A stretch of 34,498 nt of DNA from an uncultured Clostridia bacterium (lineage in GTDB: Bacteria > Bacillota > Clostridia > Christensenellales > UBA1242). The stretch's first letter is position 1; each line of letters opens with the position of its first letter. This document shows positions 1-7,056 of this stretch, in pieces. Where the stretch lies: assembly GCA_934771475.1 (NCBI GenBank), contig CAKVMD010000012.1, positions 1 to 34,498 of the forward strand, in the 5' to 3' direction. The notes under the pieces were generated by a model. It saw only the letters and a program-made list of their open reading frames with translations. It was not told the DNA's origin and made no database searches. Position numbers and translations under genes: made by a program.

Positions 1-13
1 TGCGGGGGGGGGA

Positions 14-122
14 CTTGTCAAGCAAATTGCGCGGGTTTTTAAAAACTCGCGCAAAAAATCCCCAAAGGGGATTAAAAACCTGAGCGCTAAGCGAGGCGAG
101 CGCTAGGTTTATGCTTGACAAG
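14..122. repeat. nested inverted-repeat element with three internal hairpins
   Basis: Perfect 11-bp outer arms, CTTGTCAAGCA at 14-24 and TGCTTGACAAG at 112-122, enclose three further inverted repeats. The first, at 29-52, pairs GCGCG and GTTTTT with AAAAAC and CGCGC around one G-T position. The second is AATCCCC at 57-63 with GGGGATT at 67-73. The third is 76-88 with 99-110, about 12 bp with one bulged G. As RNA or cruciform DNA this would form a closed multibranch structure. It could be a mobile intergenic repeat (MITE-like) or a structured RNA. No ORF of interest overlaps it. A run of nine G lies just before it at 4-12. Identity is unknown; the pairing itself is directly visible. Confidence 0.7.
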
Positions 123-240
123 GCGTTCCACCATATTTTTCTCAAAAAAGTCATTTTTATTTGGCCCCTACCCAATAAAGACCACAAGTGCAAACAAAAA
201 ATCATCAAAGGCAATAAAAACCAACTGCAAAAACAAACTC

Positions 241-279
241 AAAATACTAAATGAAAATACTAAATGAAAATACTAAATG
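241..279. repeat. three perfect 13-bp tandem repeats
   Basis: AAAATACTAAATG occurs three times head to tail at 241-253, 254-266 and 267-279, abutting the terminator that follows. It has no spacers, so it is not a CRISPR array. It could be a slippage-prone microsatellite or binding sites; nothing else indicates a role. Confidence 0.85.
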
Positions 280-319
280 AAAAAATGAAGTGAACCCCGC
301 ATGGCTCACTTCATTTTTT
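280..319. terminator. bidirectional rho-independent terminator
   Basis: A perfect 14-bp stem, 280-293 with 306-319, closes a 12-nt loop. The A-run on one side and T-run on the other give a U-tract in either direction. It lies about 105 nt past the uvrA stop, so on the minus strand it probably ends the uvrB-uvrA transcript. On the plus strand it could end transcription entering from the left. The 320-423 stretch between it and uvrA is AT-rich and holds nothing I recognise. Confidence 0.8.
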
Positions 320-423
320 AAACTTAATTTGAATAAATAATTGATTTTTTCGTATTTTTATCGAATTTTTATCAAATTTTTAAGTTTTTTTATCTTTTAA
401 CGCAATTTTTTAACTAATTTGGT

Positions 424-3255
424 TTAATTTAGATATTTTTTTAAATATTTCCCAGTATAAGATTTTTCGCATTTTGCGACTTCTTCGGGAGTTCCAGTTG
501 CAACAATCTGACCTCCACCGTCTCCACCCTCGGGACCAAGGTCAATAAGATAATCTGCTGATTTGATAACATCAAGGTTGTGTTCAATAACAACCACGCT
601 GTTCCCACCTTCAACAAGTCTATTAAGTATAGAAATTAATTTTTTAACATCATACATGTGAAGTCCAGTTGTAGGTTCATCCAAAAGGTAAATGGTTTTA
701 CCTGTTGATTTTTTAGAAAGTTCAGTCGCAAGTTTTACTCTTTGCGCCTCACCACCAGAAAGTGTGGTGGCAGGTTGTCCAAGTCTTATATAATCAAGAC
801 CGACATCATGAAGCGCTTGGAGTTTATTTTTTATACTTGGCACATTTTCAAAAAATTTAAGCCCCTCTTCTACCGTCATATCGAGGACATCACTTATCGT
901 TTTTCCTTTATATCTAACTTCAAGTGTTTCATGGTTATAGCGTTTACCTTTACATACCTCGCAAGGAACAGATATATCGGGTAAAAAGTACATTTCAATC
1001 TCTTTTTCTCCCGCGCCTTCGCAAGCCTCACATCTTCCGCCCGCAATATTAAAACTAAACCTTGACGCTGTATATCCTTTTGCTTTTGCATCGGGAGTTG
1101 AAGCAAACAAATTTCGTATATAAGTAAACATACCCACATAAGTTGCAGGGTTAGAACGAGGGGTTCTACCAATCGGTGATTGGTCGATATTTATAACTTT
1201 GTCAAGTTTTTCAATGCCATCTATTCTATCAAACTTCCCAAGTTCAAGATTTGAGCGATTAAGTTTGTTTGACAAACATGGATAAATGATTTCATTCATG
1301 AGCGAACTTTTCCCGCTTCCAGAAACCCCCGTAATACAAGTAAACACGCCAAGAGGCAATTTTACATCTATGTTTTTGAGGTTGTTTTGCTTCGCTCCCT
1401 TGATTTTCAAAAAATCTTTTGGTTTTTTGCGCACTTCGGGCACTTCTATCTTTTCGTCCCCTCTCAGGAATTTTGCAGTAACCGAATTAGGACTTTTTAA
1501 AATTTCTTCATAGGTTCCGCTGGCAACAATTTCGCCACCATGCACCCCAGCATAAGGTCCAACATCAACAATATAATCAGCTGACCTTATTGTATCCTCA
1601 TCATGCTCTACCACAATTAAAGTGTTGCCAAGGTCGCGCAAATGTTTAAGCGTTCCAATAAGTCGGTCGTTATCCCTTTGATGTAGCCCAATGCTAGGCT
1701 CATCAAGTATATAAAGAACTCCACTTAGTCCCGAACCTATTTGAGTTGCGAGGCGGATTCTTTGGCTTTCACCACCTGACAATGTCTCAGCCTCTCGCGA
1801 AAGAGTAAGGTAATTTAGTCCAACATCAATTAGGAAATTAAGTCGCGCTTTGATTTCTTTTAAAATACTCTTTGCTATCTCTGTTTTTTCTTTCGAAAGG
1901 CTTAAATCATCGAAAAAGTGTGCAAGATTTTCAACCGACATATCACAAACTTCTGCAATGTTTTTTCCTTTAATTTTTACCGATAACGCGCTTTCATTCA
2001 ACCTTTTTCCATTGCATTTAGGGCAAGTTATCTCATTGACAAACTTGCCAATTTCAAACCTAACAAATTCGCTTTTTGCCTCAACTAATCGGCGTTTTAA
2101 ATTGTTTACAATTCCCTCAAACGAAAGCGCCTTTTTGCCATTGAAGCGTTCAAGCGTTTTGTTGCGGTTTTCGTCTTCGTAAATATCTAGTTCCTCTCCG
2201 TTGTTGCCATATAGCAAAATGTTGAGTTGCTTTTTAGGGAGTTTTATCACGGGCGTGTCAAGGTCAATTCCATACTTTTTGGATAAAGCATAAAAGTATC
2301 GTGCGGCAAGTCCGCCTCCGTCTATTCTCCATCCAGTAGCATTGAATGCTCCCTCATTAATGGAAAGGTCTCCGTCCTTTAATATTAGGCTTTCGCTCAC
2401 ATCGCTATAAACGCCAAGCCCTGCGCATTGAGGGCAAGCACCAAAAGGAGCGTTAAAGGAGAATAATCTTGGCGAAAGTTCTTCAAGTGTCCAACCACAA
2501 TATGGACAAGCGTAATTGGTCGAAAAGAGGGTTTCATTCCCGTCGCAATCAACGATTGCAAGCCCCTCACCAAGTTTTATTGCTGTTTCAATAGAGTCAG
2601 TCAAACGCGAGCGCGCACCATCTTTCATTACAACACGGTCAACCACAACATAAATGTCATGTTTTAAATTTTTGTCAAGGGATATTTCTTCATCCAGAGT
2701 GTAAATGCTTCCGTCAACCTTAACTCTAACATAGCCCGACTTTTTTAAACTTTCAAATTGCTTTGCAAATGCCCCCTTTTCTCCTCTTGCGATTGGAGCC
2801 ATGATTGTAAGACGAGCACCCAGCGCATTTTTCATTACGCTTTCAACAATATCGTCTATCGTTTGTTTTGAAATAGGCTTATCGCAATGAGGGCAATATG
2901 CAGTCCCAACCCGCGCAAACAAAAGTCTAAGGTAATCATAAATTTCTGTTACCGTGCCTACCGTTGAGCGAGGGTTATGATTTGTGGTTTTTTGGTCAAT
3001 AGAAATAGCCGGACTGAGTCCGTCAATAGATTCAACATCTGGCTTTTGCGCTTGCCCTAAAAACATTCTCGCATAGGAGGAAAGGCTTTCGATATATCTT
3101 CTTTGTCCCTCTGCAAAGATTGTTCCAAACGCGAGACTTGATTTACCCGAGCCACTCACGCCAGTAAAGACAACCAATTCGTTTTTAGGAAATTCTAGGT
3201 CGATATTTTTTAAATTATTTTCTTTTGCTCCATGAATTTTGATTGAATTTTGCAT
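424..3255 (-). CDS. uvrA: UvrA, excinuclease ABC ATPase subunit
   Basis: UvrA is the dimeric ABC-type ATPase that scans DNA for helix-distorting lesions and loads UvrB in nucleotide excision repair. The 943-residue product has the family's usual length and tandem layout. The N-terminal half shows Walker A GVSGSGKSS near residue 32, a zinc module (CPYCGWT then CPQC), signature SGGESQR and Walker B ILDEPSIGLHQRD. The C-terminal half repeats this with a second GVSGSGKSS, a zinc module (CEACEGAG then CEVCKG), SGGEAQR and LLDEPTTGLHMYD. All key residues are present. The ATG at 3253-3255 is preceded by AAAGGAT at a good distance. It lies 80 nt downstream of uvrB on the same strand, so co-transcription is likely. 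No LexA-type operator was seen. Confidence 0.98.
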   Translation of the reverse strand: MQNSIKIHGAKENNLKNIDLEFPKNELVVFTGVSGSGKSSLAFGTIFAEGQRRYIESLSSYARMFLGQAQKPDVESIDGLSPAISIDQKTTNHNPRSTVGTVTEIYDYLRLLFARVGTAYCPHCDKPISKQTIDDIVESVMKNALGARLTIMAPIARGEKGAFAKQFESLKKSGYVRVKVDGSIYTLDEEISLDKNLKHDIYVVVDRVVMKDGARSRLTDSIETAIKLGEGLAIVDCDGNETLFSTNYACPYCGWTLEELSPRLFSFNAPFGACPQCAGLGVYSDVSESLILKDGDLSINEGAFNATGWRIDGGGLAARYFYALSKKYGIDLDTPVIKLPKKQLNILLYGNNGEELDIYEDENRNKTLERFNGKKALSFEGIVNNLKRRLVEAKSEFVRFEIGKFVNEITCPKCNGKRLNESALSVKIKGKNIAEVCDMSVENLAHFFDDLSLSKEKTEIAKSILKEIKARLNFLIDVGLNYLTLSREAETLSGGESQRIRLATQIGSGLSGVLYILDEPSIGLHQRDNDRLIGTLKHLRDLGNTLIVVEHDEDTIRSADYIVDVGPYAGVHGGEIVASGTYEEILKSPNSVTAKFLRGDEKIEVPEVRKKPKDFLKIKGAKQNNLKNIDVKLPLGVFTCITGVSGSGKSSLMNEIIYPCLSNKLNRSNLELGKFDRIDGIEKLDKVINIDQSPIGRTPRSNPATYVGMFTYIRNLFASTPDAKAKGYTASRFSFNIAGGRCEACEGAGEKEIEMYFLPDISVPCEVCKGKRYNHETLEVRYKGKTISDVLDMTVEEGLKFFENVPSIKNKLQALHDVGLDYIRLGQPATTLSGGEAQRVKLATELSKKSTGKTIYLLDEPTTGLHMYDVKKLISILNRLVEGGNSVVVIEHNLDVIKSADYLIDLGPEGGDGGGQIVATGTPEEVAKCEKSYTGKYLKKYLN

Positions 3256-3273
3256 AATTTATCCTTTTTTAAT

Positions 3274-3302
3274 GAAAAAATGCTATTTTTTTGCATTTTT
3301 TC
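3274..3302 (-). repeat. 10-bp inverted repeat in the uvrB-uvrA gap
   Basis: GAAAAAATGC at 3274-3283 and GCATTTTTTC at 3293-3302 form a perfect AT-rich stem with a 9-nt loop, just upstream of the uvrA ribosome binding site. It could be a weak attenuator or an RNA-processing hairpin between the two genes. The low GC makes strong termination unlikely. Confidence 0.4.
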
Positions 3303-3335
3303 GCGTTTTTTCATGCTTTTTATAATATTTTTCTG

Positions 3336-5291
3336 TTATTTCATTTTTGTGAGTTTCTTTCTTAATGCTTGAATTTGATTTCTTAGTTCAATCGCTCTTT
3401 CGAAATCAAGGGCGCCAGAAGCCACCTTCATCATGCCAGTAAGTTTCTCAATTTCGGCTGGGATGTCTTCCTTTTTAAGATTTTTCTCGTCAACTTTTTT
3501 GCTTATTTCAAGAGTGTTTTTAACTTCTTTTATTATTGTTTTTGGTGTTATCCCATGTTGTTTGTTAAACGCTTCTTGAATTGCGCGCCTCTCGTTTGTT
3601 GTGTCTATCGCTCTCTTCATTGAGTCAGTCATAACATCGGCGTACATTACAACATGACCATTGGCATTTCGCGCTGCACGCCCTATTGTTTGAATAAGTG
3701 CACCTTCACTGCGCAAAAATCCCTCTTTATCGGCATCCAAGATTGCAACAAGTTCCACCTCTGGCATATCCAATCCTTCACGCAAAAGGTTTATTCCAAC
3801 CAGCACATCAAAATCCCCACTGCGAAGCCCATTTACTATATCCACGCGTTCCATGGTGTCAATTTCACTGTGCATATATTTTGATTTGAAGTTATGCTCT
3901 TGCAAAAATGCTGTTAGACTTTCTGCCATTTTTTTTGTTAAGGTTGTAACAAGCACTCGCCCGCCACGAAAAATAGTTTTTTGAATTTCAACCATTAAGT
4001 CTTCTATTTGATTTTTAATTGGTCTTACTTCTATGCTTGGGTCAAGCAGACCAGTCGGACGAATTATTTGTTTTACCACTTGCCCAGCCTTTTCAAGTTC
4101 ATACTTCGCAGGTGTTGCCGAAACGAACAATGTTTGCCCTAACTTTTTCTCAAATTCTTCAAAAGTAAGAGGTCTGTTATCTCGCGCCGCTTCAAGTCTA
4201 AATCCAAAATCAATAAGACTTGTTTTTCTTGCCTTATCTCCATTGTACATTGCACGCACCTGTGGCAATGTCATGTGGCTCTCGTCAATTATGGTTAAAA
4301 AATCTTTTGGGAAATAGTCAATCAGCGTATAAGGTGGTTCACCTGGAGCCCGACCGTCAAAATATCGCGAATAGTTTTCAATTCCACTGCAATAACCCAC
4401 TTCGCGCATCATCTCTTCATCATACGCAACTCTTTGCCCAATGCGTTCCGCTTCAATAAGTTTACCTTCTCGCTCAAAGTTTTCCACCGCGAGAAGCCTA
4501 TCTTTTTCAATCTCTTCAAGCGCTTTCTCCATGCGGTTGCGCCCCACAGCATAATGTGTTGCAGGATAAATCGCCACATACTTTTCTTCGCTTAAAAGAT
4601 TTCCTGAAACAGGGTCAAAATTGTATATTTTCTCAATTTCATCACCAAAGAATTGCACCTTTATTGCAAGTTCGCTTTGGCTGGCTGGGAATATATCCAA
4701 TGTATCCCCTTTCACTCTGAATGTAGACCTTTTAAAATCTATATCATTTCTTGTAAATTGAATGTCTATAAGGCGAGAGATGATTTCATCTCTATCTACC
4801 ATGTCCCCCTCGCGCAAAGCGATGTGCAAATTGTAGTATTCGTTAGGGTTGCCCAGTCCATAAATACAAGACACACTCGCAACAATTATCACATCATCGC
4901 GCTCCAAAATTGAGGAAGTGGCACTCGAACGAAGTTTATCTATTTCATCATTAACAGCCATGTCTTTCTCAATGTAAGTATCGGTCGAAACAATGTACGC
5001 CTCGGGTTGATAATAGTCATAATACGAAACAAAATACTCCACACGATTATGTGGAAAAAATTCTCTGAACTCGTTACAAAGTTGAGCGGCAAGGGTCTTG
5101 TTATGGGCAATAACCAAAGTTGGTTTTTTCATTTTTTTGATAATATTTGCCATGGTGAAAGTTTTTCCACTTCCCGTTACGCCTTGCAAAACTTGGTCTT
5201 TAAGCCCGTCTTTAAACCCCTCAACAAGTTTGTCGATTGCTTCGGGTTGGTCGCCCGCCGGCTGATATTTTGAGACTAAATCAAATTCCAT
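3336..5291 (-). CDS. uvrB: UvrB, excinuclease ABC helicase-like subunit
   Basis: UvrB receives damaged DNA from UvrA, verifies the lesion by inserting a beta-hairpin, and recruits UvrC to cut. The 651-residue product is of normal length. It shows Walker A GVTGSGKTFT near residue 40, the tyrosine-rich beta-hairpin YDYYQPEAYI near 92, the helicase box IIDESH in place of DEAD, motif VI QTIGRAARN, and a C-terminal UVR coiled-coil (LDFERAIELRNQI) that contacts UvrC. The ATG start is preceded by AAAGGAAGG at 5295-5303. It is the first gene of the presumed uvrB-uvrA operon. uvrC is not in the window. Confidence 0.98.
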   Translation of the reverse strand: MEFDLVSKYQPAGDQPEAIDKLVEGFKDGLKDQVLQGVTGSGKTFTMANIIKKMKKPTLVIAHNKTLAAQLCNEFREFFPHNRVEYFVSYYDYYQPEAYIVSTDTYIEKDMAVNDEIDKLRSSATSSILERDDVIIVASVSCIYGLGNPNEYYNLHIALREGDMVDRDEIISRLIDIQFTRNDIDFKRSTFRVKGDTLDIFPASQSELAIKVQFFGDEIEKIYNFDPVSGNLLSEEKYVAIYPATHYAVGRNRMEKALEEIEKDRLLAVENFEREGKLIEAERIGQRVAYDEEMMREVGYCSGIENYSRYFDGRAPGEPPYTLIDYFPKDFLTIIDESHMTLPQVRAMYNGDKARKTSLIDFGFRLEAARDNRPLTFEEFEKKLGQTLFVSATPAKYELEKAGQVVKQIIRPTGLLDPSIEVRPIKNQIEDLMVEIQKTIFRGGRVLVTTLTKKMAESLTAFLQEHNFKSKYMHSEIDTMERVDIVNGLRSGDFDVLVGINLLREGLDMPEVELVAILDADKEGFLRSEGALIQTIGRAARNANGHVVMYADVMTDSMKRAIDTTNERRAIQEAFNKQHGITPKTIIKEVKNTLEISKKVDEKNLKKEDIPAEIEKLTGMMKVASGALDFERAIELRNQIQALRKKLTKMK

Positions 5292-5309
5292 TTTCCTTCC
5301 TTTAAGAGT

Positions 5310-5338
5310 ATTTTATCACGAAAGACAAACAAAGTAAA
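5310..5338 (-). promoter_or_regulatory. candidate promoter of uvrB-uvrA
   Basis: On the minus strand TTTACT (5333-5338) is followed after 17 nt by TAAAAT (5310-5315). The predicted transcript would begin near 5303, at the edge of the ribosome binding site, giving a leader of only about a dozen nucleotides. No LexA-like CGAAC-N4-GTTCG box was found nearby, so SOS control is not supported by sequence. Confidence 0.45.
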
Positions 5339-5345
5339 TCGTTTT

Positions 5346-5708
5346 TTAGGTTTTGAAAATCGCTTTTAAAATAAGCCCAAAAACAAAAGAAACCGAGGCA
5401 AGAAATATACTTCTTAAAACAAGTAATCCCATCGCTTTTTTAGCACGCTTTGAATCAGATAGATAGGTTTGCCCTTTGGATTTGAGTTTAATGCAATAGT
5501 AGTACCCATTCTTCCACTCTGTCGCAACAAAGTCAATATAGTTTTGCATTGAGAGGCTAGTCATAATTTCATCTATCTCAGTGGTCGAAAGTATGATTTT
5601 TTTTGAAACATTTTCTGCAATTTGATGCGGAGAAATAAGACTTGTTTTTTTTGCCGAACAAGCCCTACACAAATATGTCAAAACAAGTTTTTCTCGCCTA
5701 TCTGTCAT
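5346..5708 (-). CDS. small tail-anchored protein, winged-helix-like N-terminus
   Basis: I do not recognise a named family. The 120-residue product starts MTDRREKLVL and has a helix-rich soluble part that resembles a winged helix (STTEIDEIMTSLSMQNYIDF as helix plus wing). It ends in one hydrophobic helix (LLVLRSIFLASVSFVFGLIL) with a short basic tail, so it should be anchored by its C-terminus with the soluble part in the cytoplasm. The start was chosen because it aligns with that of the divergent neighbour (MLDIKTKLVL). An upstream in-frame ATG at 5795 would add 29 residues and run into the neighbour. No good Shine-Dalgarno site precedes either start. Position beside the uvr genes may be incidental. 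Confidence 0.75.
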   Translation of the reverse strand: MTDRREKLVLTYLCRACSAKKTSLISPHQIAENVSKKIILSTTEIDEIMTSLSMQNYIDFVATEWKNGYYYCIKLKSKGQTYLSDSKRAKKAMGLLVLRSIFLASVSFVFGLILKAIFKT

Positions 5709-5795
5709 AATAATCAAATAATTATGCTCAATTTGCCCCTTCAATATTCTTTTAATTATGTATATCTCAAATCTTGATTGGCAAAAAATATGCAA

Positions 5796-6170
5796 ATGCT
5801 TGATATAAAAACCAAACTTGTGCTTAAAATTTTAATCAAAGAATGTCCTTCCGGCAGATATAAAATCGTAGATGGTAAGGATGTTATTTCTGCTTTGCCT
5901 CAAAGATATAAACTTGACCTTGACTCCTTAGACGAAGTCCTTTCTTATCTGGAACGCCAAGAAATGATAAGCATAAAATACGATGACGAAGGGCTATACT
6001 GCATGACCGTTCTCCCTCTTGGCTATGAAGAAGGCTCAAAAAGCCTCGCAAAACAAAAAAGAGAGGAAAAATCCTCTCATTTTTGGATAGGTTTAATTTT
6101 TACCAGTCTCAGTTCTTTGATTGCTGGGATACTTGGAGTAATGCTTGCAAATATTCTACACCTTGGCTGA
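5796..6170 (+). CDS. small tail-anchored protein, paralogue of divergent neighbour
   Basis: Family unrecognised. The 124-residue product aligns along its length with the divergent gene at 5346-5708: shared KLVL near residue 7, a central helix (DLDSLDEVLSYLERQEMI), a short beta region with GLYCM matching GYYYC, then one C-terminal membrane helix (WIGLIFTSLSSLIAGILGVM). In-frame upstream starts exist at 5778 (TTG) and 5790 (ATG). The 5796 ATG is preferred because it lines up with the paralogue's start. Its last 62 nt overlap radC on the opposite strand, and its codons for REEKSSH also form the radC terminator. A membrane-tethered regulator or DNA-binding protein is possible but unproven. Confidence 0.75.
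   Translation: MLDIKTKLVLKILIKECPSGRYKIVDGKDVISALPQRYKLDLDSLDEVLSYLERQEMISIKYDDEGLYCMTVLPLGYEEGSKSLAKQKREEKSSHFWIGLIFTSLSSLIAGILGVMLANILHLG
6055..6078 (-). terminator. radC terminator embedded in a convergent coding sequence
   Basis: Read on the minus strand, GAGAGGA and TCCTCTC (6072-6078 with 6061-6067) form a 7-bp stem with a 4-nt loop, followed directly by six T (6055-6060). It lies about 30 nt past the radC stop and entirely within the plus-strand gene that ends at 6170. Confidence 0.65.
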
Positions 6171-6879
6171 AAAGCCTTACAAACCCTTTGCTGGTCATTG
6201 AATAAATGCCGTCTTTACCTACAATTATCGAATCAATCAAACTGCAACCTTGAAATTGAAACGCAAGTTTTAACTTTTCAAAAGTTTCTCTATCCATTCC
6301 AGACTCTTTTGCAGAACCCGTAGGATGATTGTGCACTACAAACACCGCTTGCACTTTGTGAGTAGAAATGTAAAGTGCAATCTCTTTCATGTTAAGTTCA
6401 ACTGCCACGGCGCTTCCCCTTGTAAATCTGCGACCTTTGACAATCTCACCCATGTTGTCCACACCAAAGATAAAAAGTTCTTCTTCATCGCGAAAACGCA
6501 AAAGTTGTTCGAGATAATCGTAAAAATCTCCCATGGTTTTAGTGTTATCACCATTGCAAACTTTAACTTGTGTGTAATAATAGAAAATTTCAAGAAGTGA
6601 TTGGAGTTTTTGAGCAGAAGACTCACCCATTCCCTTGACTTGCATGAGGTCTTCTACTGATGCTTCTAAAACTGTTGGAACATTATTAAATCTTGCAAGG
6701 AGACGATGAGCCAAAGGGTTGACATCCCCACGAGGGATGATAAAGAAAAGAATGTATTCAAGCACTTGAACATCGCTAAGTCCATCAAGCCCAACTTTGT
6801 GAACAGTTGCAGTCAGCCTTCTGCGATGTCCGTCATGCATAGTTTTCTCATCAATGTCAAACTTTATAGCCTTTGGCAT
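6109..6879 (-). CDS. radC: RadC family JAMM/MPN protein
   Basis: RadC (UPF0758) proteins carry an N-terminal helix-hairpin-helix region and a C-terminal JAMM metalloprotease-like domain. The original link to DNA repair is not established biochemically. The 256-residue product shows the hairpin helices near MQVKGMGESSAQKLQ and the full metal-binding motif HNHPTGSAKESGMD near residue 200, with both histidines, the serine and the aspartate present, so the active site looks intact. Two in-frame ATGs lie six bases apart. The inner one, at 6877-6879, is chosen because AAAGGAG (6889-6895) sits 8 nt upstream; the outer would leave only 2 nt. It converges on and overlaps the small plus-strand gene by 62 nt. 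No clear promoter was found. Confidence 0.93.
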   Translation of the reverse strand: MPKAIKFDIDEKTMHDGHRRRLTATVHKVGLDGLSDVQVLEYILFFIIPRGDVNPLAHRLLARFNNVPTVLEASVEDLMQVKGMGESSAQKLQSLLEIFYYYTQVKVCNGDNTKTMGDFYDYLEQLLRFRDEEELFIFGVDNMGEIVKGRRFTRGSAVAVELNMKEIALYISTHKVQAVFVVHNHPTGSAKESGMDRETFEKLKLAFQFQGCSLIDSIIVGKDGIYSMTSKGFVRLFSQGVEYLQALLQVSQQSKN

Positions 6880-6978
6880 AACCATTTCTCCTTTGTAATC
6901 TAAGAATTTCTATATTCCAAGTTTAAACAAACCCGCCAGTAATTCCAAGCAAATTGTCCAAAATTTTGAAAAAACTTT

Positions 6979-7056
6979 AAATTTTTTTGATTTTATCACT
7001 ATTTAGGGTGTTTTTAGCAAGAATACTCTCGTTTTTTTCAAAATCAATAAAAATTT
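6979..7056 (-). terminator. possible long-loop terminator of the giant lipoprotein gene
   Basis: AT-only arms at 6979-6994 and 7040-7056 pair over about 16 bp with one bulge across a 45-nt loop, directly after the stop of the giant gene on the minus strand. The very low GC and large loop make this a weak candidate. No better terminator is visible in the 6886-7055 gap, which otherwise only holds the radC ribosome binding site. Confidence 0.3.

Noticed and set aside
241..279. Short repeats as a CRISPR array
   Set aside because: The 13-bp units are contiguous with no spacers and no cas genes are present.
5292..5345. LexA box upstream of uvrB
   Set aside because: No CGAAC-N4-GTTCG-like sequence is present, so SOS control is not supported here.
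5709..5795. 29-residue N-terminal extension of the minus-strand tail-anchored protein
   Set aside because: It would overlap the divergent gene, and the shorter start aligns residue for residue with the paralogue.
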